NCBI RefSeq assembly: GCF_005222205.1
Contig: NZ_CP032345.1
Location: 2,729,501-2,793,500, forward strand
Length of the DNA: 64,000 nt
Origin: Azospirillum brasilense
Lineage (GTDB): Bacteria; Pseudomonadota; Alphaproteobacteria; Azospirillales; Azospirillaceae
Direction of reading: 5' to 3'
Each line of letters begins with the position of its first letter. The first letter of the stretch is position 1. Both the position numbers and the translations under genes were made by a program. Positions 41,745 through 51,093 of this stretch are shown one piece after another. The notes beneath the pieces were generated by a model. The model ran no database searches, was not told the origin of the DNA, and saw nothing but the letters and a program-made list of their open reading frames with translations.

Positions 41745-41785
41745 AGCCGCCACGCTTCCGCAGGGAGGCGTGGCGGCTTTTTCTT
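41745..41785 (+). terminator. intrinsic terminator after skp
   Basis: An 11-base stem pairs AGCCGCCACGC (41745-41755) with GCGTGGCGGCT (41768-41778) and is followed by a T-rich tail (TTTTCTTT). It breaks the block exactly where lpxD would be expected and implies that fabZ-lpxA-lpxI-lpxB have their own promoter or depend on read-through. Confidence 0.8.
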
Positions 41786-41926
41786 TGCGCAAAGAGCGGC
41801 GCCGGAAAGCGGGCGGCGTCGGCATTGCCAAATTCCCGGAAATGGGGCACAAGGGGCTGCGTCCCGTGCCGCCGCAGGCGCGGCGCGGGGCGTTTTCGTG
41901 GATTTTGAAAGGCGGGCGGCCGGACC

Positions 41927-42397
41927 ATGGATGTGACGGCGGACAACAAGAAGATAGCCGACCTCGACATCATGCGGATCATGGAAATGATCCCGCATCG
42001 CTATCCGATTCTGATGATCGACCGGGTGATCGACATCACCCTGGGCGAAAGCGCCACCGGCGTGAAGAACGTCACCATCAACGAGCCGTTCTTCCAGGGG
42101 CACTTCCCGTCGCGGCCGGTGATGCCGGGCGTGATGATCATCGAGGCGATGGCGCAGACCTCCGCCGTGCTGGTGGTCGCCACGCTGGGCAAGGAGTCCG
42201 AGGGCAAGCTGGTCTATTTCATGACCGTGGACGAGGCGCGCTTCCGCCGCCCGGTCACGCCCGGCGACACCATCCACATCCATGTGAGCAAGCAGCGCCA
42301 GCGCGCCAACGTGTGGAAGTTCAAGGGCGAGGCCAAGGTCAACGGTGTCCTGGTCGCCGAAGCCGTCTATTCCGCCATGATCCTGGACGAGAAATGA
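41927..42397 (+). CDS. fabZ: 3-hydroxyacyl-[acyl-carrier-protein] dehydratase FabZ
   Basis: This is a hot-dog-fold dehydratase of fatty acid elongation that balances flux with lipid A synthesis. The 156 residues contain [16 protein letters not shown], the catalytic His segment [23 protein letters not shown] with the catalytic Glu, and [17 protein letters not shown]. The ATG overlaps nothing upstream; 196 bases separate it from skp. The stop overlaps the lpxA start (ATGA). Confidence 0.97.
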   Translation: MDVTADNKKIADLDIMRIMEMIPHRYPILMIDRVIDITLGESATGVKNVTINEPFFQGHFPSRPVMPGVMIIEAMAQTSAVLVVATLGKESEGKLVYFMTVDEARFRRPVTPGDTIHIHVSKQRQRANVWKFKGEAKVNGVLVAEAVYSAMILDEK

Positions 42398-43182
42398 GCG
42401 TTTCCATTCACCCGACGGCGGTCGTCGATCCGGCCGCCAGGCTGGGCGAAGACGTTTCCATCGGTCCCTTCTGTGTGGTCGGGCCGGATGTCCAACTCGG
42501 CGACCGCGTGCGGCTGACCTCCCACGTGGTGGTCGAGGGCCGCACGCGCATCGGCGAGGACTCGGTCATCTACCCCTTTGCGTCCATCGGCCATCGCCCG
42601 CAGGATCTGAAGTTCAAGGGCGAGCCGTCCGAACTGATCATCGGACGCAACAACCAGATCCGCGAGCACGTCACCATGAGCCCCGGCACCGAGGGCGGCG
42701 GCATGGTCACGCGGGTCGGCGACAACGGCCTGTTCATGGTCGGCGTCCACGTCGCCCACGACTGCATCGTCGGCAACAACGCGGTTCTGGCGAACAACGC
42801 CACGTTGGCCGGCCATGTGGAACTCGGCGATTTCGTGACCATCGGTGGTCTGTCGGCGGTCCGCCAGTTCGTCCGCATCGGCTCGCACGCCATGATCGGC
42901 GGCATGTCCGGCGTGGAGAAGGACGTGATCCCCTACGGCCTCGTCATGGGCGACCGCGCCCGTCTGGCCGGCCTGAACCTCGTCGGGCTGGAGCGCCGCG
43001 GCTTCCAGAAGGACGAGATCCACGCCCTGCGCGCCGCCTACCGCCTGCTGTTCGGCAACGAGGGCACCTTCGCCGAGCGCATGGACGAGGTCGGGCGCGA
43101 CATGGGGCAGCAGACGCTGGTCGCCGACGTGCTGACCTTCGCGCGCGCCTCGCGGTCGCTCTGCCAGCCGCGCGAGGGCTGA
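42394..43182 (+). CDS. lpxA: UDP-N-acetylglucosamine acyltransferase
   Basis: This is the first enzyme of lipid A synthesis, which adds a 3-hydroxyacyl chain to UDP-GlcNAc. The 262 residues open with left-handed beta-helix hexapeptide repeats ([33 protein letters not shown]...). They include [48 protein letters not shown] with the catalytic His, and the helical C-terminal domain [27 protein letters not shown]. It is coupled to fabZ by a 4-base overlap. Confidence 0.98.
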   Translation: MSVSIHPTAVVDPAARLGEDVSIGPFCVVGPDVQLGDRVRLTSHVVVEGRTRIGEDSVIYPFASIGHRPQDLKFKGEPSELIIGRNNQIREHVTMSPGTEGGGMVTRVGDNGLFMVGVHVAHDCIVGNNAVLANNATLAGHVELGDFVTIGGLSAVRQFVRIGSHAMIGGMSGVEKDVIPYGLVMGDRARLAGLNLVGLERRGFQKDEIHALRAAYRLLFGNEGTFAERMDEVGRDMGQQTLVADVLTFARASRSLCQPREG

Positions 43183-43235
43183 GGAGCGGTCGCGCTCCGT
43201 CTTCTTTACGTTCTGTCTCTGGGAGAGTCCCGGCC

Positions 43236-44078
43236 ATGTCGCAGCCTCTTCCCAAGCTCGGCATCCTGGCGGGCGGCGGCACCTTGCCGGCCCGCATCGC
43301 CGCCGCGGTGCGCGGCCAGGGGCGCGAGGTCTTCGTCGTCGCCTTCGACGGCCATACCGACCCCGCCACCGTCGACGGCCTTCCCCATCTGTGGAGCCGC
43401 TTCGGCGCCGCCGGCAGCATCATCGACCGGCTGAAGAAGGAAAAGGTCGCGGAGCTGGTCTTTGCCGGACCGGTGCGGCGGCCATCCTTCACCGAGCTTC
43501 TTCCCGACTGGTACACCACCAAGTTCCTCGCCAAGGTCGGCACCCGCGCGCTCGGCGACGATGGGCTGCTGCGCTCGGTCGCGCGCGAACTCGAAGGGGA
43601 GGGGTTCCGCGTCGTCGGTCTGCACGACCTGCTGGGCGAGCTTCTGACCCCGGCCGGGCCGGTGGGCCGCTTGCGGCCGGACGGCGAGGCGGAGCGCGAC
43701 ATCGCCCGCGCCGTCGAGGTCGCCCGCACGCTCGGCGCCCTGGACGTCGGGCAGGGCGCGGTGGTGCAGCAGGGGATCGTGCTCGCCGTCGAGGCCATCG
43801 AGGGCACCGATGCCATGCTGGCCCGCTGCGCCGGGCTGGCGCGCCCCGGTTCGGGCGGCGTGCTGGTCAAGGTGAAGAAGCCGCAGCAGGACCGCCGCCT
43901 CGACCTGCCCACCATGGGCGTGACGACGGTGGAGAACGCCGCCCGTGCCGGTCTGCGCGGCATCGCCGTCGAGGCCGGCGGCAGCCTGCTGGTGGACCGC
44001 GCCGCGGTGGCCGAAGCCGCCGACCGGCTGGGCCTCTTCGTCGTCGGCATCACCGTTTCGTCGGAGCGTCAGCCTTGA
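43236..44078 (+). CDS. lpxI: UDP-2,3-diacylglucosamine pyrophosphatase LpxI
   Basis: This enzyme hydrolyses UDP-2,3-diacylglucosamine to lipid X in bacteria that lack LpxH, as many alphaproteobacteria do. The 280 residues match the LpxI (DUF1009) family: LGILAGGGTLPARIAAAVRGQGREVFVVAFDG at the start, ELVFAGPVRRPSF, DDGLLRSVARELEGEGFRVVGLHDLL, and VVQQGIVLAVEAIEGTDAMLARC. It is followed directly by lpxB with a 4-base overlap, consistent with its place in the pathway. Confidence 0.95.
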   Translation: MSQPLPKLGILAGGGTLPARIAAAVRGQGREVFVVAFDGHTDPATVDGLPHLWSRFGAAGSIIDRLKKEKVAELVFAGPVRRPSFTELLPDWYTTKFLAKVGTRALGDDGLLRSVARELEGEGFRVVGLHDLLGELLTPAGPVGRLRPDGEAERDIARAVEVARTLGALDVGQGAVVQQGIVLAVEAIEGTDAMLARCAGLARPGSGGVLVKVKKPQQDRRLDLPTMGVTTVENAARAGLRGIAVEAGGSLLVDRAAVAEAADRLGLFVVGITVSSERQP

Positions 44079-45295
44079 GCGATCCGTTGATTTTCCTGAT
44101 CGCCGGGGAACCCTCCGGCGACGCGCTGGGCGCGCGGCTGATGGCCGCCTGCAAGCGGCTGACCGGCGGGCGGGTGCGCTTCGCCGGCATCGGCGGCGAG
44201 AAGATGATCGCCGAAGGGTTGGACAGCCTGTTCCCGATGGGCGAGCTGACCCTGTTCGGGGTGTTCGAACTGCTGCCCCATCTGCCGAACCTGCTGCGTC
44301 GCATCGACCAGACGGTTGCGGAGATCCTGCGGCTGCGGCCCGACGCGGTGGTGGGCATCGATTCGCCGGGCTTCACGGTGCGGGTGTCCAAGCGGGTCAA
44401 GGCTCAGGCGCCGGACATCCCGCTGATCCATTACGTGGCGCCCACCGTCTGGGCGTGGAAGCCGAAGCGCGCCGCCAAATACGCCGCGGTCTACGATCAT
44501 CTGCTGGCCATCCTGCCCTTCGAGCCGCCCTATTTCGAGAAGGAAGGGCTTCCCTGCACCTTCGTCGGCCATTCGGTGGTGGAGAGCGGCGCCGGGCATG
44601 GCGACGCGCAGCGCTTCCGGGAGACTCATGGGCTGGCAGCGGATGCGCGGATCGTCGCCGTCCTGCCGGGCAGCCGGAAGGGCGAGGTGTCGCGCCTGCT
44701 CCCCGACTTCCGCGCCACGCTCGAACGCCTGCTGCCGGCCCATCCGGGGCTGGTCGCCGTGGTGCCGACCGTGGCGACGGTGCGCGACCGCGTCGCGGCG
44801 GAGGTCGCGGGTTGGCCGATGCCCACCATCCTCGTCGAGGGCGACGGCCCGAAATACGACGCCTTCGCGGCGGCGGAGGCCGCGCTGGCGGCGTCCGGGA
44901 CGGTGGCGCTGGAACTGGCGTTGGCCCGTCTGCCGACGGTGATCGCCTACCGCCTAAACCCGGTGACGGTGGCCTTGTACCGGCGGCTGATCCGGGTCAA
45001 ATACGTCAATCTGGTCAATCTGATGCTCGACCGCATGCTGGTGCCGGAACTGCTTCAGGAGGACTGCCGGCCCGACCGGCTGGCCACCGAACTGGGCCGG
45101 CTGCTCGACGATCCCGCCGCCCGCGCCACGCAGATCGACGGGGTGGCCGAGGTGGCGCGCTGGCTGGGGCAGGGCGGAACGCCGCCCAGCGAACGCGCCG
45201 CCCAGGTCGTGCTGGAGGTTGCCGCCGGCCAGCCAGATAGGACGAGGCCGGATAAGACGAGAGCGCAAGAATCCGCTTGGGAGAAGAGACCATGA
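44075..45295 (+). CDS. lpxB: Lipid-A-disaccharide synthase
   Basis: This is a GT-B-fold glycosyltransferase that joins lipid X and UDP-diacylglucosamine. The 406 residues start with [19 protein letters not shown], and contain [40 protein letters not shown], and [17 protein letters not shown]. The start is TTG 44075, overlapping the lpxI stop as TTGA; no ATG or GTG lies near enough to the family N-terminus. The C-terminal 25 residues are polar and unusual ([18 protein letters not shown]), and the stop overlaps gloA. Confidence 0.95.
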   Translation: MSDPLIFLIAGEPSGDALGARLMAACKRLTGGRVRFAGIGGEKMIAEGLDSLFPMGELTLFGVFELLPHLPNLLRRIDQTVAEILRLRPDAVVGIDSPGFTVRVSKRVKAQAPDIPLIHYVAPTVWAWKPKRAAKYAAVYDHLLAILPFEPPYFEKEGLPCTFVGHSVVESGAGHGDAQRFRETHGLAADARIVAVLPGSRKGEVSRLLPDFRATLERLLPAHPGLVAVVPTVATVRDRVAAEVAGWPMPTILVEGDGPKYDAFAAAEAALAASGTVALELALARLPTVIAYRLNPVTVALYRRLIRVKYVNLVNLMLDRMLVPELLQEDCRPDRLATELGRLLDDPAARATQIDGVAEVARWLGQGGTPPSERAAQVVLEVAAGQPDRTRPDKTRAQESAWEKRP

Positions 45296-45687
45296 GCCAA
45301 TTCCGCCTGCTGCACACGATGCTCCGGGTCTATGATCTGGAGAAGTCGCTGGACTTCTACACCCGCCTGCTCGGCATGAAGCTGCTGCGCCGCAACGATT
45401 ATGAAGGCGGGCGCTTCACGCTGGCCTTCGTCGGCTACGGCGACGAGAAGGACACCGCCGTCCTGGAACTGACCCACAACTGGGATCAGGCGGAGCCCTA
45501 TGAGATTGGCACCGCCTACGGCCACATCGCGCTGGGCGTGCCGGACATCTACGCCACCTGCGAGCAGCTCGCCAAGGAAGGCGTCAAGATTCCGCGTCCG
45601 CCCGGCCCGATGAAGCATGGCACCACCGTGATCGCCTTCATCGAGGACCCGGACGGCTACAAGGTCGAGCTGATCGAGACGAAGTAA
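45292..45687 (+). CDS. gloA: Lactoylglutathione lyase (glyoxalase I)
   Basis: This enzyme isomerises the methylglyoxal-glutathione hemithioacetal to S-lactoylglutathione. The 131-residue VOC protein has metal ligands in the expected places: [29 protein letters not shown] (His near residue 7), AVLELTHNW (Glu), YGHIALGV (His), and [11 protein letters not shown] (Glu). The ATG follows GGGAGAAGAGACC and overlaps the lpxB stop (ATGA), so it is probably the tail of the lpx transcript. Confidence 0.95.
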   Translation: MSQFRLLHTMLRVYDLEKSLDFYTRLLGMKLLRRNDYEGGRFTLAFVGYGDEKDTAVLELTHNWDQAEPYEIGTAYGHIALGVPDIYATCEQLAKEGVKIPRPPGPMKHGTTVIAFIEDPDGYKVELIETK

Positions 45688-45693
45688 GCGTCG

Positions 45694-46221
45694 TCACAGC
45701 GTTTTGTAGAAGAGGACGGTGTCGTGAAAGGCGCCGTCCGCTTCCACCGTGTAGCCGGGGATCAGCCCGGCCCTCCGCCAGCCCGTCGCCTCGTAGAAGG
45801 GCTCGCCGCGGTCGCCCTTCAGCGTGTCGAGCACCAGCAGTGACCGCCCCAGACCGCGGGCCGTGTCCTCCACAGCCGCCATCAGCCGTCGCGCGATGCC
45901 GTTCCGGCGATGGCGGGTGAAGACGAGCAGCTTCTGCACCTCGGCGCGGTGCGCGCCGTTGGGCTTGGTGCAGAGCGCCAACTGCACGCTTCCCAGCAAC
46001 TCTCCCTCCGGCCCGCGGGCGATCAGCAGCCGGTGGGCGCCACCCGACAGCAGCCCGGCCACGCCGTCCCAGAAGGCCCGCTTCCAGTGAGGGGCCAGCG
46101 GGGCGTGATAGCCGACCGAAGCGCCGCTGTTCACGGCGTCCTCCAGAAGGGCTTCCAGTTCCACGCGCAGGCGGCCGTCATCGAGAGTGGAAATGTCGGT
46201 GATGGACAAGGTCATCGTCAT
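45694..46221 (-). CDS. GNAT family N-acetyltransferase
   Basis: This is a 175-residue acyl-CoA-dependent acetyltransferase of unknown substrate. The acetyl-CoA site is visible as VQKLLVFTRHRRNGIARRLMAAVEDTARGLG (motif A, with R-R-N-G-I-A), preceded by ELLGSVQLAL and followed by LDTLKGDRGEPFYEATGWRRAGLIPGY. ATG 46221 and ATG 46215 are both possible starts with no clear ribosome-binding site. It is divergent from a LysR regulator gene and may be its target; that is inference. Confidence 0.87.
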   Translation of the reverse strand: MTMTLSITDISTLDDGRLRVELEALLEDAVNSGASVGYHAPLAPHWKRAFWDGVAGLLSGGAHRLLIARGPEGELLGSVQLALCTKPNGAHRAEVQKLLVFTRHRRNGIARRLMAAVEDTARGLGRSLLVLDTLKGDRGEPFYEATGWRRAGLIPGYTVEADGAFHDTVLFYKTL

Positions 46222-46304
46222 GGGAGGTGCCGGGATGGTTCGGTTTCTGCGCCCAAGCCTGCCCGCCGCTCCCCCGGTCCACAATTGACTTCGCAGGGCA
46301 GGGG

Positions 46305-46321
46305 TGTGAGGAATCCTCACA
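46305..46321. promoter_or_regulatory. palindromic operator candidate between GNAT and LysR genes
   Basis: A perfect inverted repeat, TGTGAGG-AAT-CCTCACA, lies 22 bases upstream of the LysR ATG and 84 bases upstream of the GNAT start. A TTGACT (46285-46290), a good -35 box for the LysR gene, lies just upstream, so the palindrome would cover the -10 region. This is the usual position for autorepression by a LysR-type protein. Confidence 0.55.
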
Positions 46322-46343
46322 TCGTCCTTCAGACACGCCGCCG

Positions 46344-47264
46344 ATGCCACGCCTTCCCTTCACCGCCCTGGCTGCTTTCGAAGCGGCGTCCCGCCACGGC
46401 AGCATGACGCGCGCCGCCGACGAGCTTGGCCTGACCCATGGGGCGGTCAGCCGTCAGGTGGGCGATTTGGAGAAGCGGCTGAAGGTCCGCCTGTTCGATC
46501 GCACCCCGCAGGGGCTTCACCTGACCGACGCCGGGCGCGACCTCGCGCAGGCCTGCACCGCCGGGCTTGGGCGCGTTCAGGAAAGCTGGGACCGCATCGC
46601 TGGCAGCGGGCCGGAACGGCTGCGCATCGCCGCGCCGCGCACCTGGGCGGCCCTGTGGCTGGTGCCGCGGCTGGGGCGTTTCCTGGACGGTCGGCCGGGC
46701 CTGCGGCTGGACATTGAGGGGGGCAACACCGATCGCGTGTCGGAGGCCGAGGCGGGCTGGGCGGTCATCCGCTACGTGCGCGGCGGCGATCCTGGCCCCG
46801 CGGGGGCGCTTCTGTCGGATGAGCCGCTGCTTCCGGTCTGCGCGCCGGCGCTGGCCGAACGGCTGTCCGGCCCGGCTGACCTGTCCCGCCAGACGCTGCT
46901 GCATTATCAGGCATCCCCGGACTGGAGCCTGTGGCGCGCGGGCAGCGGGGTGGAACTGGATGGGGCGGGCAGCCTGAGCTTCTCGGAATCGGTGATGGTG
47001 GTCCAGGCGGCCATGGCCGGGCAGGGGATCGCGCTCGGGCGCCCGTCGCTGGTGCTGGAGGCGCTGGAAGCGGGACGGCTCGTCTGCCCCTTCGGACCGG
47101 CGGTGGCCTGCGGCGATCGCTACGTGCTGACCGCCCCGGCCGAAGGGCGCGGGCGCGGCGTGCTCCGCGCCTTCCGGCACTGGCTGCTGGCGGAGGCCGC
47201 GGCTGATCGGGCGCGGCTGGAGCGGCTCGGCATACCGCTTCCGCAGGGCCGCGCTGGCGCCTGA
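46344..47264 (+). CDS. LysR family transcriptional regulator (GcvA-like)
   Basis: The 306 residues consist of an N-terminal winged helix-turn-helix (about 1-62: LPFTALAAFEAASRHGSMTRAADELGLTHGAVSRQVGDLEKRLKVRLFDRT) and a type 2 periplasmic-binding-like effector domain (about 88-295). The opening PRLPFTALAAFEAASRHGS is typical of the GcvA-like subgroup. The ligand is not predictable. It is divergent from a GNAT gene and upstream of a GST gene in the same direction; either could be regulated. Confidence 0.93.
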   Translation: MPRLPFTALAAFEAASRHGSMTRAADELGLTHGAVSRQVGDLEKRLKVRLFDRTPQGLHLTDAGRDLAQACTAGLGRVQESWDRIAGSGPERLRIAAPRTWAALWLVPRLGRFLDGRPGLRLDIEGGNTDRVSEAEAGWAVIRYVRGGDPGPAGALLSDEPLLPVCAPALAERLSGPADLSRQTLLHYQASPDWSLWRAGSGVELDGAGSLSFSESVMVVQAAMAGQGIALGRPSLVLEALEAGRLVCPFGPAVACGDRYVLTAPAEGRGRGVLRAFRHWLLAEAAADRARLERLGIPLPQGRAGA

Positions 47265-47320
47265 CTCCGTTTCGTGGTTATATCCGCCATCGGATGGATT
47301 TGGAGCGGAGACACGCCCCC

Positions 47321-47929
47321 ATGCTGCGCCTTTACGACAACCTGTCTTCCGGAAACGGCTACAAGTGCCGGCTGCTGCTGCACAAGCTCGGCATCCCCTA
47401 CGAGCGGATCGAACTGGACATCGACCGGGCGGAAACCCGCACCCCGGAGTTTCTTGCCAGGAACCCGAACGGGCGTATCCCGACGCTGCAGCTGGAGGAC
47501 GGCAGCCATCTGCCGGAATCCAACGCGATCCTCTGGTATCTGGCGGAAGGCACGCCCTATCTGCCCGACGATCGGGAGGGACGCGCGCGGGTCCTGCAAT
47601 GGATGTTCTTCGAGCAGTACAGCCACGAACCGAACGTCGCGACCGTTCGCTTCTGGATCACCCACCATGTGGAGATGACGGAGGAGCGCAAGCTGGGGCT
47701 GGTGACCAAGCGCCGGCTCGGCTACGACGCGCTGGGCGTCATGGATGGGCATTTGGCGGAGCGTCGCTTCTTCGTGGGCGACCGCTTCAGCATCGCCGAC
47801 ATCGCGCTCTACGCCTACACGCATGTGGCGGAGGAGGGTGGTTTCGACCTGTCCGGCTATCCGGCGGTCCGCGCATGGATGGAGCGTGTGGCGGCGGAAG
47901 GGCCGCACATCCCGATCACCCAGGGCTGA
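47321..47929 (+). CDS. Glutathione S-transferase family protein
   Basis: The 202 residues have a thioredoxin-like N-terminal domain (LRLYDNLSSGNGYKCRLLLHKLGIPYERIELDI) with the family's conserved cis-Pro (GRIPTLQLEDG) and the glutathione-contacting LPESNAILWYLAEGT. A helical C-terminal domain has FFVGDRFSIADIALYAYTHVAEEGGFDLSGYPAVRAWMERV. The catalytic residue is probably one of the N-terminal Ser (SS near residue 9). Substrate unknown. I chose ATG 47321, preceded by GGAGCGGAG; ATG 47294 would add nine residues. Confidence 0.9.
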   Translation: MLRLYDNLSSGNGYKCRLLLHKLGIPYERIELDIDRAETRTPEFLARNPNGRIPTLQLEDGSHLPESNAILWYLAEGTPYLPDDREGRARVLQWMFFEQYSHEPNVATVRFWITHHVEMTEERKLGLVTKRRLGYDALGVMDGHLAERRFFVGDRFSIADIALYAYTHVAEEGGFDLSGYPAVRAWMERVAAEGPHIPITQG

Positions 47930-47933
47930 GAGG

Positions 47934-48132
47934 TCAGATCAGCACCACCGCGGCGATCATCGCCACGATCACCGCATAGAAGACGATGCGGCGAAGCCGC
48001 CGCGAGAGCGGCGGCTTGTTGTCGTTCGCGGCCGGCTGGCCCTGACGGACCCGCCGTGCCGGAACGATGAACGCAGCCGGGCTGCGGGTGGCCCCGTCGG
48101 AGCCACCCGTCCCGATGTGTGCTGTCGGCCGG

Positions 48133-48140
<8 letters not shown>
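47934..48140 (-). CDS. small single-pass membrane protein candidate
   Basis: This is a 68-residue reading frame immediately downstream of gltA, starting with GTG and overlapping its stop by 8 bases. The N-terminal 50 residues are polar and contain AANDNKPP, a short stretch often seen in small alphaproteobacterial proteins. The C-terminal 17 residues ([17 protein letters not shown]) are a convincing membrane segment preceded by basic RRLRR, which suggests a tail-anchored protein with the N-terminus in the cytoplasm. Function unknown. Coupling to gltA is likely if the gene is real. Confidence 0.5.
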
Positions 48141-49446
<1,306 letters not shown>

Positions 49447-49502
49447 CTCGGCACGTCCTTATCTTTAGGGTTGGGGCTTAACGCCCTTTTCGAATGCGCG
49501 CA

Positions 49503-49516
49503 GCATAGTTCTATGC
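49503..49516. promoter_or_regulatory. palindrome upstream of gltA
   Basis: GCATAG and CTATGC flank TT in the 94-base interval between the gltX stop and the gltA start, 57 bases before the gltA ATG. It may be an operator near the gltA promoter. There is no T tract, so a terminator for gltX is less likely. Confidence 0.35.
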
Positions 49517-49540
49517 CGGGCGGATATCAACGCACGGAAG

Positions 49541-50953
49541 TTATCCCCGTGCTGCAGTTGCGGCATCCTTCATCCGGGCCAGCGTTTCCGCCCGGCCGAG
49601 AAGCTCCGCCACCTCGAAGATCGGCGGCGACACGGTGGAACCGGTGAGCGCGGCGCGCAGCGGCTGGGCGATCTTGCCCAGCTTCTCGCCCCGTTCCTCG
49701 GCGAAGGCGCGCACCAGCGCCTCAAGCGCGGCGGCGGTGAAATCCGCCTCCGCCTCGAAACGGGCGGCGAGGTCGGTCAGGACGCCGCGGCCCTTCTCGT
49801 CCAACAGCGCGGCGGCCTTCTCGTCCATCGCCAGCGGACGGGCGGCGAGGTAGAAGCGGGCGCTCTGGGCGAGATCGACGACGGTGCGGGCGCGCTGCTT
49901 CAGCCCGTTCATGGCGCGGGTCAGCAGATCGCGCTCCGACTCGGTCAGCGCGCGGCCAAGCTCGGCTTCAAGCCGCGGCGCGGCCAGACCCACGAGGCGG
50001 GCGTCGTCGGCCTGCCGCATGTAGTGGGCGTTCAGGTTCTCCAGCTTGGCGAAGTCGAAGCGCGAGGGGGAGCGCCCGATGCCCTCCAGGTTGAACCACT
50101 CCACGGCCTGTTCGGTCGAGATGATCTCGTCGTCGCCGTGCGCCCAGCCGAGCCGCAGCAGGTAGTTGCGGATCGCCTCCGGCAGGTAGCCCATGTCGCG
50201 GTAGGCGTCGACGCCCAGCGCGCCGTGGCGCTTCGACAGCTTGGCGCCGTCCGGACCGTGGATCAGCGGGATGTGGCCGAACTCCGGCAGGTCCCAGCCC
50301 ATGGCGTTGTAGATCTGGATCTGGCGGAAGGTGTTGGTCAGATGGTCGTCGCCGCGGATGACGTGGGTGACGCCCATGTCGTGGTCGTCCACCACCACCG
50401 CCAGCAGATAGGTCGGGGTGCCGTCGGCGCGCAGCAGGATCAGGTCGTCGAGCTGGGCGTTCTGCACCGTCACCTCGCCCTGGACGCGGTCCTTCAGAAC
50501 CGTCTCGCCCTCCTGCGGCGCCTTCAGGCGGATCACCGGCTTCACGCCGGCCGGCGCCTCCGACGGGTCGCGGTCGCGCCAGCGCCCGTCGTAGCGCACC
50601 GGCTGGCCGGCGGCCTTCTGGGCGGCGCGCATCTCCTCCAACTCCTCGGGGCTCGCGTAGCAGTAATAGGCGCGGCCGGCGGCCAGCATCTGCTGCGCCA
50701 CCTCGGCGTGGCGGTCCTTGCGGGCGAACTGGCTGACCGCGTCGCCGTCCCAGTCGAGGCCGAGCCAGGTCAGGCCGTCGAGAATGGCGTCCACCGCGGC
50801 GTCCGTCGAGCGCTGGCGGTCGGTGTCCTCGATGCGCAACAGGTACGTGCCACCGTTGCGGCGGGCGTACAGCCAGTTGAACAGCGCGGTGCGGGCACCG
50901 CCGATGTGGAGAAAGCCGGTGGGCGACGGGGCGAAACGGGTGACGACGGTCAT
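49541..50953 (-). CDS. gltX: Glutamyl-tRNA synthetase
   Basis: This is a class I aminoacyl-tRNA synthetase. The 470 residues have the HIGH-type motif in [26 protein letters not shown] and the KMSKS-type motif as KLSKRHGAL, with the glutamate-binding [13 protein letters not shown]. The C-terminal helical anticodon-binding domain begins near residue 320. Many alphaproteobacteria have two GltX paralogues, one of which may charge tRNA-Gln; this window alone cannot tell which this is. It is divergent from comEC. Confidence 0.97.
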   Translation of the reverse strand: MTVVTRFAPSPTGFLHIGGARTALFNWLYARRNGGTYLLRIEDTDRQRSTDAAVDAILDGLTWLGLDWDGDAVSQFARKDRHAEVAQQMLAAGRAYYCYASPEELEEMRAAQKAAGQPVRYDGRWRDRDPSEAPAGVKPVIRLKAPQEGETVLKDRVQGEVTVQNAQLDDLILLRADGTPTYLLAVVVDDHDMGVTHVIRGDDHLTNTFRQIQIYNAMGWDLPEFGHIPLIHGPDGAKLSKRHGALGVDAYRDMGYLPEAIRNYLLRLGWAHGDDEIISTEQAVEWFNLEGIGRSPSRFDFAKLENLNAHYMRQADDARLVGLAAPRLEAELGRALTESERDLLTRAMNGLKQRARTVVDLAQSARFYLAARPLAMDEKAAALLDEKGRGVLTDLAARFEAEADFTAAALEALVRAFAEERGEKLGKIAQPLRAALTGSTVSPPIFEVAELLGRAETLARMKDAATAARG

Positions 50954-51093
50954 GGGTGGCTCAATTCCGGGTTCGGCGCTGCTACAGTGCTGCGGCGGCC
51001 GCGCTGTGGCTGCTGCGGTGCGACTGCGGTGGTGCGGTGGTGTAACACATTAACGGCGCCGGAGGCATTTGCCTTGCGCGCATAGGCGACAGT

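Noticed and set aside
41786-41926. Possible lpxD remnant between the skp terminator and fabZ
   Set aside because: Translations in the frames I checked lack hexapeptide repeats and the known LpxD N- or C-terminal patterns.
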